The position numbers and the translations under genes were made by a program. Shown piece after piece: positions 43,885 through 54,873 of a stretch of 64,000 bases of DNA. The notes under the pieces are model-generated. The model searched no databases and was not told the origin of the DNA. It saw only the letters and a list, made by a program, of their open reading frames with translations. This DNA is from Anniella stebbinsi (Eukaryota > Chordata > Lepidosauria > Squamata > Anniellidae): assembly GCA_029215795.1 (NCBI GenBank), contig JARDYH010000002.1, positions 40,284,001 to 40,348,000 of the forward strand, given 5' to 3'. Each line of letters starts with the position of its first letter. Position 1 is the first letter of the stretch.

Positions 43885-44160
43885 GGGCTCCTGTATCTTA
43901 ACAGTTGAAGAGAAAAGGGAATTTCAGCAGGTGTCCTTTGTATGCATGCAGCACCTGGTGAAATGCCTTCTTCATCACAACAGTTAAAGCTGCATGAGCC
44001 CTGCCCTCTTGACCAGGTACAAAAGAGGGCAAAGCTCCTGCAACTTTAACTGATGAAGAGGGAGTTTCACCAGGTGCTGCATGCATACAAATGACAGCTG
44101 CTGAAATTCCCTTTTCTCTTCAACTGTTAAAGATACAGGAGCCCTGTCCTCCTTTTCATA
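43885..44160. repeat. Long inverted repeat, arms ~125 bp
   Basis: Left arm about 43885-44012 and right arm about 44030-44158 are reverse complements with only scattered differences: GGACAGGGCTCCTGTATCTT pairs with 'aagatacaggagccctgtcc', and GCATGCAGCACCTGGTGAAA with 'tttcaccaggtgctgcatgc'. The loop is about 20 bp around 'gaccaggtacaaaag'. It would fold into a long hairpin. It appears to lie inside or next to the MITE that starts at 43765. Confidence 0.9.
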
Positions 44161-44164
44161 TGGT

Positions 44165-44880
44165 TACGCTAATTGAAATTAAGTGGACCGGAAGACAGAA
44201 AGTGAACCTGAAGACAGCTGCTCAGAGGGCAAGGGGTAAGATTTTCAGGGTGTGGAGATCTGTGGACATCTGTGGACTGCAGTACTGAGTTTTTAATTGG
44301 ATAATCCATCTATTGAGACTACATGAATGAATAGTTGCAGGTCATTAAACACTTTACTTTTATTTTATAAATGCTGCAGTGGGCATCCCCCAAAACATCT
44401 TCCTTGAAATTAATTCAGAACACAAAACCCTCCAACTCACAATAATTCAGGGATGAAAGTATTAAGCAAAACGTCCCCATGGCAACAACCGGATCAGAAA
44501 CAGAAATAAGACCTAAAGGACCGAGAAGCTAATTTGCTACTTATTCAAGTTGAACATTTTCCAAAATCAATATGTTTCTCTTTTGCACAGTCTGTTATTT
44601 CATGCCATGCAAGATGCAATGAGTCAGAAATTGTTTAAACATTTCTCCTCCCGTGTATGCAAAATCTACCCTTTTCCTCCTACAACAACACAAAACTCCT
44701 TAAATGGACTCCTAGGAGCAGTTGTTTCACATGTGACATTGCTTGCTGACCCGGAAGTAATCTTTAGGGTGGGGTGGGGTGTGGCAGAGTGCTCCATATA
44801 ATTTAAAGCACAGTGCAAAGTATCTTTTCACCATCTGGTCACTGATCAGGTGTCTGACAGAACCTGTGGCTGCCCAATCG
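44165..44880. other. No recognised element
   Basis: No exon or element ends recognised. Confidence 0.35.
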
Positions 44881-44896
44881 GTAGACCTGCAACAAA

Positions 44897-45397
44897 GGCC
44901 CCTTCTTACCTACGAGTGTAGAGGGAGGGAGGGAGGGAGGGAGGGGGGACGATCCTGGACATACCTGCTTCCGGGATCCTCCTCCACTTTCTATACAAGG
45001 AAGTGCAACATCCTGGCTTCCTCCCGGGACGTCGCACCTGCCACTTTTTTTAACAGATCCAAAGACCACACTTGTGCTCCATTGAAATCGGGGGCCCATC
45101 CCACCCCGCCATTCTGGGGATGGCAGACTTCCTTCTCCACTCTCCCCTGATGGGCGCGGAGCCGCACAGCATGCCCATTCCTGGTGTCCGCTTACTCTGG
45201 TGCCTGCTTACATCACTAGCCGAGATGGGCGCCCACACTCCCGCAGTCTTGGGATGTTCCCAGAACTGCGGGAAGAATTGGGTTTTCCCAAACCCGTGCC
45301 CATCCCCCCCATTGCCCTGGGAGTCCCTGTGCATCATTTGCACGCACAGAGACAACCCAGGAACGATTCCACAAAAATGGCCAGTGTAGAAAGAGCC
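44897..45397. mobile_element. Harbinger-like MITE, 501 bp
   Basis: Ends GGCCCCTTCTTACC and (inward) GGCTCTTTCTACACTGGCC, flanked by the 3-bp duplication AAA (44894-44896, 45398-45400). Contains (GGGA)n at 44926-44946 and interior text shared with the copy at the window start ('cgggacgtcgcac', 'gggagtccctgtgc'). Confidence 0.8.
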
Positions 45398-45399
45398 AA

Positions 45400-45890
45400 A
45401 GAGATCACTCATGCTGTGCAATGCTTCAAACACCTGAACATGCACTTTTGCTTATGTTTAGATCACCTGGGTGCAGGGAAGATGTACTGAGGGCAAGGTC
45501 CCTCGTTCATCATTTTTTAAAGTATGCACAGAGGCAAAGCTAATTATGTACCTACTGCCTCTGTTTTGTCGTTTTCTTTCCTCATAAAAAATGGCATACT
45601 GTAGCAATGGCCCAATCAAACCTGGCATGATTGGCTTGGCTACCCGGCCTCCCCTGTGACAGCCTAGCATCTGTCTTGGCTCTGGACCATTAAGGAGCTC
45701 ATTCACCAGGAGCCAGTGCTGTTATCTTGGTTCCTGCTTGGCACAGGGGCCGGCTGGTTGGAGGTTTGCCTGTTGCCTTTCTCTGGGCAACGTAGGAGTA
45801 GAATACAAGGGACTCAGATACAAACACTTAACTCATGACCAGGAGAACTGTGCAAAATTATGCAAATTGGCATGACTTGTACAGCTTATA
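45400..45890. other. No recognised element
   Basis: No repeat or exon recognised. Confidence 0.35.
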
Positions 45891-45894
45891 TGAG

Positions 45895-46030
45895 GCCAGA
45901 TCTACACCAAGCAGGATATGACACTTTGAAAACAGATTAAAACGGTATATGGAGTGTGTCCTGGGCCCCAACAGTTGTCAGTCCTGTTATAAACTGTTTT
46001 AAAGCAGTAGTGTAGATCTTGCCTAAGTTG
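45895..46030. mobile_element. 'GGCCAGATCTACACC' MITE
   Basis: Ends GGCCAGATCTACACCAAGC and (inward) GGCAAGATCTACAC. Interior 'caggatatgacactttgaaaac' and 'ccccaacagttgtca'. Target duplication not clear. Confidence 0.7.
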
Positions 46031-46639
46031 CAGAACTCAGCTCCTTTTCACCAAAGGTGGGTCAGTCATATTAACACAGACGATTTGGTAATCTAAGTGT
46101 ACCCACCACCATGAAAGTGATGTAGCATCAACAAAGCACAGTTTGAGGGAAAGGAGTGAGAGAAGGTGATTAAAGGATGTCTAAATTTTTTTGTCTTTAA
46201 TTATTTTCTTTAGGACTCAGATGTTAGTGTCTACAGTGCTGGCCATGAAAATGTCAAACCTTCAAAAGAGGCTCAAGGTGACTGCAGTCTGGCCACTGCA
46301 GGCCAAGATTATCAGTATTAAACCGTAGGAAGAAAGTTGGCAACTTTAACCAAGCTAATGCCTACTCTATAAGATACATGGCCACTTCCAAATTTGCATT
46401 TCAAATTTGTTCACCAAATACCTACACATATGCTGCTTTTTTATATACCATGGAAAGTTGCTCCTTGAAAGAGGGGAGGCTTTCTCCACGTTCTTGACAG
46501 ACAACACATTAACCCCACATAGGTAAAATCACCCTTACTGTAGACTGGGGGTTCTCGGGGTTCTCGGGGTGGCTTATTTAGAGGAAATAACTCACTGAAG
46601 GGGGAGATACATCCTACAGACAACCCACTAACCCATCAT

Positions 46640-47185
46640 GGGTTTGTTCAAGAAAATAAACTATCATGGGCTAACGTGTTGTGTGAACCCAGTCAATGAC
46701 TGGGTTCTCACAACATGCTAACCCACGCTCAGGCTAGATCTACACCATGCAGGATATAGCACTATGAAAGCGGTATATGGTATGTCTATGGGCCCCAACA
46801 GTTGTCAGCGCACTTCAATACCGCTATAAAGTATAGGGTGGCTCCTGCCTTTTATATACCACTTTCATAGTGCTATAGCCTGTTTGGTGTAGATTGGGCA
46901 CTTGTGATTGAGTATGGGTTGTTGTTGAATCGTGGATTATTTGTTGAACCATAGGTTAGCATGTTGTCTGAACTCAGGACATTTTCCACAAGGCAACTTG
47001 TTAACCATGCCATGTGGCTTATTTTTGTCAAACAAGCCACCTTGAGAACCCATGGTTTGTTGTTCAGTTAACCAGCCACACTGCATGGTTAAGAAGCTAC
47101 CCTGCAGAAAACGTCTGGGTTCAGACAACATGCTAACCCATGGTTCAACAAACAACCCACATTCACTGGATGAAAACACATCCAT
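46640..47185. repeat. MITE-like 'aacatgctaacccatggttcaac' blocks
   Basis: Inverted and direct copies of 'gttgtctgaactcagg', 'ttcagacaacatgctaaccc' and 'ccatggtttgttgttcagttaacc' around the element at 46735. Boundaries not resolved. Confidence 0.5.
46735..46905. mobile_element. 'GGCCAGATCTACACC' MITE, palindromic
   Basis: Ends GGCTAGATCTACACCATGC and (inward) GCCCAATCTACACCAAAC; 'ggatatagcactatgaaagcggtata' is mirrored by 'tataccactttcatagtgctatagcc'. Confidence 0.75.
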
Positions 47186-47189
47186 TATT

Positions 47190-48635
47190 TGCTGGAATTT
47201 GTAGGGTACTTGTAAAGTATTCTGGCTAGCAAAGGCTCTCAAGGGGACCAGGCAGAGGTTTTTCCCATCACCTGGTACCTGAACTTTTTGCTAACTGGAC
47301 TGAACCTGGGACTTTCTCCCTCCAAAGCATGTGCTCAATCCCTGAACCATGGTCCCTCCACAGGAGTCTGGATTACAGCCATAAGCCATCCAGACTCCTG
47401 TCTTAAGAGATGCACTAGCGACACTTGAAAATAATATGATGCTTGTCTGCTTGGCGGCCATAATTCTGATTTGCCCAAACTATTTTTTTTTTACCCACCA
47501 AACGTATCCTGGCAGTGAAACAGACATGTGATAGCCATTCTTACATTACGCCGGTATGCATTACTTTGGCCTGCGTCTGAAGCAGACTTAAGCCAAACCA
47601 AACACCCTGGGGAACATCTTATATGTCTTCTCTGCAAAAAGGACAGCAGCCATTGTTTGAAAACACACTCATTATTTCCTTTAAACAAGACTTCGTAGAG
47701 TCACACATTAATAATGTTATTTCCTGAAAGGGACGTGCAACAGGACACATAATTGATCCTCTTTGGCTTCCTGTTCTTGTATATGATCTTGTGAAGATCA
47801 TAAGCAAAATTGCAATGTTGGCCCTTGGACTGTTTGTGAGCATTTAAAGTAAGTAGCAAAAATTGTCCCAGAGAAGAAGGCTTCAAGACGAAGGGCTTCA
47901 AGACGAAGGGCTTCAACCACAGCCATTTAGAAGGCATTGTGCAGTGATTCCATCTTTTTCTCTCATTTCTTTCTGAGGTAAGAAAAAGGATGGAAGCAGC
48001 AGTGGGACAACACAGGAGAACAATGAGGGGAAAACGAGGTCAGGTTCCCCTGTAAAATTCCCTGAGTGAGGCAGGAGTAAAAGCCTCATCTGGAAGAGCC
48101 TGAAGGGAAGCTGAAGGTTTTCTTTCTTTCTAGAGACACGTAATTCTATCCTTTATTATGCCAACCTCCATGGTGTGCTTTATCAGCTGCATATAAGAAA
48201 GTTCCCTGCTGCCAGAGCTCAACGAAAGATCTCGCTCTGCCTGCCTGAAAATGTACAACAAAGTGCATTGTGTCAACATACAGAACTCGAACTGTTTTAA
48301 TGGGGAAAAAAGGGTTTCGTTCACAAACTATTAAGAGAAATCAGATTACATAAAGTACACAACATGTAATAATGCTTGGCAAAGCGACCGCTGGACACAC
48401 AGATTAACTTTATTTATCCTTCCCTCTTCCCCCTCAGAAACATTTATGTGGCTATTGTTTGGGAACTGTGTGTGTTAACAGCCACCAGCTGGAAACAAAT
48501 ATTTACCACTGCATCACAAGTGATACCACAATAACTTCAGAAGGGGAATACATGTAGTCAGTCTACTCTGAGGCATTTTTAAAATGTCCTGAACATTGGG
48601 TCAAGTTAAGTACGATGACTACTAGTATATAAAGT
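47190..48635. other. No recognised element
   Basis: A 17-bp unit 'cttcaagacgaagggct' is tandemly duplicated at about 47880-47913. Otherwise single-copy-looking. Confidence 0.35.
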
Positions 48636-48639
48636 CAAA

Positions 48640-49062
48640 GGACAGCATCTGGAAACAAAGCCCTATGAGGAGAGACTGAAAGGGCATGTTTAGCCTGGAG
48701 AAGAGAAGATTGAGGGGGAGACATGATAGCACTCCTCAAATATATGAAAGGTTGTCACACAGAGGAGGACCAGGATCTCTTCTCAATCATCCCAGAGTGC
48801 AGGATGCGGAATAATGGGCTCAAGTTACAGGAAGCCAGATTCCAGCTGGACATCAGGAAAAACTTCCTGACTGTTAGGACACAATGGAACCAATGACCTA
48901 GGGAGGTAGTGGGCTTTCCTACACTAGAGGTGTTCAAGAGGCAGCTGGACAACCATCTGTCAGGTATGTTTTAAAGGTGGATTCCTGCAATGAGCAGGGG
49001 GTTGGACTCGATGGCCTTATAGGCCCCTTCCAACTCAACAATTCTATGATTCTATTATTCTA
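48640..49062 (+). mobile_element. CR1 LINE 3' end, classic type
   Basis: Plus-oriented ORF2 end and 3' UTR: 'gagactgaaagggcatgtttagcctggagaagagaag', 'ggacatcaggaaaaacttcctgactgttag', 'caagaggcagctggac', then 'gttggactcgatggccttataggccccttccaactc' and the terminal short repeat 'attctatgattctattattctac'. The 3' end matches the CR1 hallmark short tandem repeat. ORF2 frame decayed. Confidence 0.9.
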
Positions 49063-49064
49063 CA

Positions 49065-49885
49065 AGTCAACATTAGCAATAACGCAAATGAAGTAGCTCT
49101 TTGGTCCTGGCCTTTGCCGAAGGACATTTTGGGCAATTAGATGCATTAGAATAAGATTACTCTAGTGCAACACCAATAGCAATAGCTGACATAATGGGTA
49201 TTCTGGGGAAACCCGTTGTACCAGCTGGTATTGCACGAGAGTCAGCTTATGCTAGCATAATGTAATTTATGTTAGCACTAGCGTTGACTTGGATACTGCC
49301 CAAAGTGTCTTTCGACAAGAGCTACTTAAGTGGGATATCTAACTTTTATTTTCTTTCTTTTTTATCATGACATTTTATTTTATTTCAAAATAAGCTTAAC
49401 AAAATAAATTCAACAAAAAGGACATATGTACATAATAATAAATCAAAATCACTACAGAAACAAAAGAATTCACTAATTATAAATCTTAATCTATAACTGA
49501 TATGCTTCTGGAACATCTACAATAGAAAAGCCTAAGCAGGAGCTCAATATTTAATGAAAGTAAAAATACAAGTTCTACACCATATAAAAGGAGTGTGTGC
49601 AACTGTATGCCATTTTGTGAGTTTGTGCGTATTAATCAGAAAAAACATAAGCAACTGTACTTTGTTGGAACTTTATCAAAGGTTTGAAGTGTCTCAGCTT
49701 CGGAAATGAATGGAAGCCATATTTTATTTTCTTTGAGCAGCAAACTCCCATATCACAATCTTTTTAGTCCCCTCTGTTTCGAGAATGATTGCCCAAGAGA
49801 GGTGATTAGGGGAAATGGGGAGCTTTCAGAAACACAAAGCAATGTTTTGCAGTCATGGTACATTGTATGATAGATCAATAGTCAG
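49065..49885. other. No recognised element
   Basis: A/T-rich, no readable ends. Confidence 0.35.
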
Positions 49886-49889
49886 GACA

Positions 49890-50060
49890 GGGTGGCCATG
49901 TGTCCTGCTCTAGGGAGGACAGTCCTCTGTTTCAAGGGCTGTCCTAGCTAAGTCGGAATTAAAGACAAAGAACTATAATATGAAGGGAGAGCAGCCGGAA
50001 CCTTGAAATTGCCCATCCACAGTTAGCAGCACCTGGACAGCAGACTGTGCAGCTGCATAG
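49890..50060. mobile_element. hAT-like MITE end ('AGGGTGGCCATGTGTCC' type)
   Basis: 'cagggtggccatgtgtcctgctctagggaggacagtcctctgtttcaagggctgtcc' matches 31440. The right end is not resolved. Confidence 0.55.
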
Positions 50061-50515
50061 GTCACCTACTCAGTCTTCCACACTATGATAAGATGTATTA
50101 TATTTCTATTCTGAGTATTTTTTTTTCTAAAATTGCACCTGTACATATTCATTAGCACATGCAAAACATGCAACTTGATGTCCTCTTTTTTAGCAATGCA
50201 TTTATTTTTTGGTGATGAGTACGGCATTAAACGTGAAGACTATTTTACCCTTTCAGAAAAGCAGAGATATGTTCTAATTCAGGGATGTCTTTTCAGAATC
50301 AGGAGGGGGCAGCAAAGAGATTTCAGCTGGGGACAAAAGATCCACCCTTGGATACAATCAAGATTAAATTCTAGAAGGGCAATGTAAAGGGATTTGTGCC
50401 TTTGGCATGCATATACCTAGGACAAATAGCTACGGTATGTAGAATCAATGAGTAAGCCAAAATTATAGCTGCAGGTTATAGCGAAGAGTTCATCACACTT
50501 GGCTTAAAGTACTGG

Positions 50516-51540
50516 ATGCAGTGGCGCCCACTGGCGTCCACCGCCACTTCCATTGGCAGGCGCCAGGGGGCGCCCGCCGATGGAAGCGGACAGTGGGGGA
50601 GACAACGGGGAAGCAGACAACGGGGGCAGGGGGCAGAGGACGGAAGCAGACAGCCAGGAAAGGTAAGCAGGGGGAGGGGGGCACGCGGTGCACTTACCTT
50701 TCCTGGCCGTCTGCTCCCGTCCGCCGCTGGCCACCACTGCAAGCGGGCTTCGCAGCCTGCTCCTAGGTAGCGCGCCAGGTGATGACATCACCTGGCGTGC
50801 TACTCAGGAGCAGGCTGCGAAGGCCGCTTGCAGTAGCGGCCAGCAGCGGACGGGAGCGGACGTCCCCCCAAGGTAAGCAGGGGGGAGGGTGCCCCGCACG
50901 CGAGCCGCTTACCTTGGGGGTACGTCCGCGCCCATCCACCACTGGCCACTACTGCAAGCAGGCTTCGCGGCCTGCCCGTAGGTAGCGTGCCAGGTGATCA
51001 TCACCTGTTGATGATCACCTGGCGCACTACCTAGGGGCAGGCCGCAAAGCCTGCTCGCAGTAGTGGCCAGCGGCGGACGGGAGCGGACAGCCATGGAAGG
51101 TAAGCAGGGGGAGGGGGAGGGGGCTTACCCCCCCCCCGGGGCTGTCCACTTCCATCCGCTGGCACCCACGGGCGCCAGTGGATGGAAGCGGACGGCCCTG
51201 GGGTGGTAGGGAGCACGGGGGAGGGGGCTTACCTGCCGGGGCCATCCACAGCGGACGGCCCCGGGGGGGAGGGAGGGAGTTAAGTCCCCTCTCACCCACC
51301 CGCCGCCATTTTTTCCTCATAGACTTGGCATTGGGGGAAAGCTTTCTTTCCCCCAATGCAAGTCTATGGGGGGGGGGGGAATGGCGGCCGACCCAAAAAT
51401 CGGAAGTTCTGATTTTTGGATCGGGATTGGACCCGATCCGGTCCGAGGGGGCCTCCAATTTTGTCCAGTCCGATCTGGGACAAAATTGGAGGTCCCGATC
51501 CGGGTCCCGATCTGATCCGGGGGGTCCGTGCACACCCCTA
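50516..51540. mobile_element. GC-rich non-autonomous hAT-type element, copy 2, 5' truncated
   Basis: Collinear with copy 1 from about 6055: 'ggcgcccactggcg' start, palindromes at about 50770-50810 and 50980-51033, then 'ccgccgccattttttcctcatagac' and the right end GTGCACACCCCTA (51528-51540). The first about 160 bp with the left terminus are missing, and no matching 8-bp left flank is found. It has two palindromes instead of four, with flanking CTTACC/GGTAAG edges retained. Confidence 0.8.
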
Positions 51541-51625
51541 ATTTATATGCATAGATAAACATTTGGAAATAATTATTATAATTTAAATAGAAATACAATA
51601 CATCTCACCACAATGGAGAAGACAG

Positions 51626-51845
51626 AGGAGGGTCTGTGGCTCAGGAGGGTCTGTGGCTCAGTGGCAGAGCATCTGCTTTGAAGGCAGAAGGCCCCCGGTT
51701 CAATCCTCGACATCTCCAGGTAAGGTGAAGAAAGAATCCTGCCTGAAACTCTGGAGAGCCACTGCCTGTTAATGTTGACAATATTTGGCTAGATGGACCA
51801 ACGGCCTGACTCATATTAAGGCAGCTTCCTAAGACCTCTGTTCCT
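51626..51845 (+). mobile_element. tRNA-derived SINE, head duplicated
   Basis: The first 17 bp 'aggagggtctgtggctc' occur twice in tandem, then 'agtggcagagcatctgctttgaaggcagaaggcccccggttcaatcc' with a clear B box, and the 3' end 'attaaggcagcttcct'. Confidence 0.8.
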
Positions 51846-52124
51846 GCTCAGCCTGCCATCCAGGTGCTAGTGATGGGCAACTTCAAGGCCCGTTTCCCCT
51901 TCTTATGGTTCTCTATATTTAAAACAGACCTGGACTACACCTCTTCGAATAGAGGACTGTCCTCTGTAAAGTAGAACACATGACCAGCCTATAAACTTGG
52001 GGAGGATTGGCAGGACAGGGATATATTATAACAGGTTTGCAATGGTCAGGGGCAGGGGGGCAGAACCAATGAAGTATATTCAACGCAGATCTTTTATTCT
52101 TGAAAGGTATTTTAATCTTGAAAA

Positions 52125-52163
52125 CCTACGCGTTTCAAACTCTGACCAAGTTCTTCCTCAGGG
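52125..52163 (-). ncRNA. Hammerhead-ribozyme-like motif in Penelope 3' region
   Basis: On the minus strand CTGAGGA (52161-52155; matches the CUGANGA core), an 18-nt stretch containing AACT...AGTT, GAAA (136-133 side), then ACGCGT and A/GG. This order matches the hammerhead core CUGANGA - helix II - GAAA - short helix III - UH. Helix III would be the palindrome ACGCGT, too short to loop alone. Helix I (CC/GG) is weak and helix II has an extra A. Hammerhead motifs are known from Penelope-like elements. Confidence 0.5.
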
Positions 52164-52566
52164 CAATCTATAAAAATAACAATTTATAACGAGGTATTTG
52201 CATTTCAAAAGGGAAAAACAATTTTTAAAAGCTCATGTAACTAAAAATGTAGCAACAATCATTTTAAAACATACACATAGAGACATTATTTACCAATTTA
52301 AATACATAGCTTACAGGCTATAAGATGACAATTCAAGAATACAACAAACAGGAAAGATTGATCTATTAATAAGAACTCACATCCTTCCTCAAAGTGTTGC
52401 TTCAGTTCTTTTGCTCCAAACACACTGAATCTCTTAGGCATAATGAATAAAGAAGGATGTGGAGCATATAAGGAGGGCTTGATGATTAAATGGGAACAGC
52501 TGTTTACCATAACAATGCTGATAATTCCAACGATTCATTGAGACCTGATGGGGTAGTCGTATTCAA

Positions 52567-52860
52567 TAGGGGTGTGCACGCCAAAAAATATTGTTGTTTA
52601 TCGTTATCGTCATTTCGGACCAAAAAAATTATCGTCTTCATTCATATCGTAGGTGAACCTTATCGTCTTCACGATAATTATCGTGAAAAATATATATATT
52701 TTTGCAGGCTTATTTTTAAAGAAAAAATACCAATAACATCTGTATTTTAAAAGTTAGAGGCTTGGAACTTGGTCATAGTGCTTATGGGGTATGCCTAAGT
52801 ATGTGTATGAAATTTGAGATCGATCCCTCCAACCCTCGATTTTATATGAATTTTTTAAAG
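52567..52860. mobile_element. Left end of 'atcg'-rich hAT-like element
   Basis: TAGGGGTGTGCACGCC followed by 'ttatcgttatcgtcatttcggaccaaaaaaattatcgtc' matches 4829-5110, inserted into the 3' part of the Penelope element. No right end is found. Confidence 0.65.
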
Positions 52861-52945
52861 ATCATTTCCATTCTGACAGGTCTGAATGAACACACTTGGC
52901 GAGCTGTCATTCTGATCTGTCAGAATTGAAATGATCTTTCAAGAT
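52857..52945. repeat. Inverted duplication within Penelope remnant
   Basis: 'aaagatcatttccattctgacaggt' (about 52857-52881) is mirrored by 'tctgtcagaattgaaatgatcttt' (about 52916-52939). Confidence 0.8.
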
Positions 52946-53063
52946 ATATTCTCTATCATCTGAGGGGTTCACAAAATGTTTTAGTTTAAGGGAATTACTG
53001 CAATATTTACAGTGTCCACCGGGAAATGTCCTACAGAAGAACCCAATCCTGGTAGGAGAGTTT

Positions 53064-53289
53064 GGCTTAATTCGGACGACACGATAGTCAATGGTGGGGT
53101 AATAATCAACTTTACAGTTGTTCAACTAGGGGGTACTCCCCACACAACATGGTAATAAATAATCAACTGTGGTGTGGATTAGGATCAGTGCTGAGTTGAC
53201 TATGGCATCATTCGGATGACACAATAGTCAAAACAACTGACAACTGTTTCCCCCACACCAGTTGTTTATTGTGTCGTCCGAATTGAGCC
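53064..53289. mobile_element. 3-bp-TSD MITE, 'AATTCGGACGACACGATA' family, copy B
   Basis: Ends GGCTTAATTCGGACGACACG and (inward) GGCTCAATTCGGACGACACA, flanked by TTT (53061-53063, 53290-53292). It interrupts the Penelope reading frame between the C-terminal block and the Cys-rich linker. 226 bp. Confidence 0.88.
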
Positions 53290-53538
53290 TTTGTGTATTC
53301 AAGATGGTACTTGTTTTAGCTGTATTACTTCTAACTATCCAATCCCCTATATTTTTTGTTCTTTTATAGGCGATATAGGATTTTTCTTTACACCCTCTTA
53401 TGTCCTCTACCAAATGCCAATGTTTACTTATTGAGTGTCTCAAAGCGATGCTGATGTTATTAAATGGTAAACTACACACCAATCTCTTATTTATTGTTTT
53501 TGGTTTGGGTCTCAATACAAGACCCCTATCAATTTTGT

Positions 53539-54873
53539 CTACTCTTTTTTAGCATTTTGTATGGATTGTTTTGAGTATCCTCTCTGTAAGCAGTCACGTT
53601 GTAGAGCATGAGATTCCATCTCATAAGCTGATTCTTTTGCACAATTCCTTTTAATTCTAATCAATTGACCATATGGGACATTGTCCCTTATATGTTTGGG
53701 GTGTGAACTATCATATCTTACAAGTTTGTTTCTATCTGTAGGCTTTCTATATAAGGTGGTACACAATTTGTTTCCTTCTTTTTTCACAGATATATCTAGA
53801 AAATTGATAATTTGTTCATCACTACTTATTTCAAATTTGATGTTTTCTGTCCTAGCATTTAGCAATTTCCAAAAGTCAGTCAATTCATCTCTATTACCTT
53901 GCCATATAAGAAAAACGTCCTCAATATAACAACAACAAAATTTTATCTTTTCATAAAATGGATTGTTCAAGGAGTACACATGTGTATCTTCATATTTTCC
54001 CATATACAAACAAGCTAGTTCAGGCACCATCGAGGAGCCCATAGAAATACCATGGGTTTGCCAGTAGAATTGATCATGAAATTCAAAGTAATTCCTGGAT
54101 AAAACTATTTCAGCCATGTCCATAATATAATGAGTAGGTGGTATCTTATTTTCTTTTGTATTCAGGATTTCCTCTATACACGTTAAGGCTTCCTCCTGTG
54201 GTATATTGGTATACAGAGAGGAGACATCTAGTGTAGCCATTATATCATTTGAATCAATATTATCCAATTTCATAAGCTTACTAATAAAATCCATTGAATC
54301 CTTTATATATGATCTTAAACATGTTACAAAAGGAGCCAGAAAAAATCTTACATATTTGGATAGAGGTTCCAAAACTGAGTTGCACCCCGAAACTATAGGT
54401 CGCCCAGGGGGTGGATGGATATTCTTATGAATCTTAGGCAATATATAGAACAATGGTGTACTAGGCTCCATATTGCACAAATAATCATATTCTTTTTGGG
54501 TCAAATAACCAAGACTTATCCCTTCCTCTAAGAGGATTCTCATCTCTCTCTGTATACTACCAGTAGGATCCTTATCACATAAACCATAATATTTTCTGTC
54601 ATTAAGTTGTTTATAAACTTCTTTTTCACAGTCAGTTCTGTTCAACACCACAATTGCTCCCCCTTTATCAGCAGATTTTATTATGATAGTTTCATCTTTC
54701 GCTAAACTGTCCAATGCCTCTCTGTCTGTATGTGTCAAATTTTGCCATTGTTGTTTATGAGTTTTCTCAAAAGTCTCTAGATCTTTTAATAATAAATTTT
54801 CGAACACTTGAATACAAGGCTTTACACTGCCTGGGGGAGTAAATGTAGACTTAAGTCGAAAAGGTGTGGTGGA
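53539..54873 (-). pseudogene. Penelope-like reverse transcriptase (broken)
   Basis: A 420-odd-residue open stretch. Numbering from the Phe-Glu-Asn near 54807: KSADKGG (44-50), LPKIHK (123-128), GRPIVS (135-140), motif A ATLDVSSLYTNIP with Asp194, motif B GISMGSS (253-259), motif C YIEDVFLIW (294-302), FLDIS (336-340), YRKPTD (353-358). This order is diagnostic for Penelope-like reverse transcriptases, which copy the element's RNA at chromosomal ends or nicks. Motif C has Glu where the first of the two catalytic Asp (Y-x-D-D) is expected, so the enzyme would probably be inactive even apart from frameshifts at both ends. No domestication signs such as a full intact frame or splice sites are seen. 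Confidence 0.88.

Noticed and set aside
52559..53302. GTATTCAA occurs directly before the hAT left end (52559-52566) and again at 53295-53302
   Set aside because: The second copy lies inside the Penelope reading frame beyond a different MITE, with no hAT right end next to it, so it is not taken as a target duplication.
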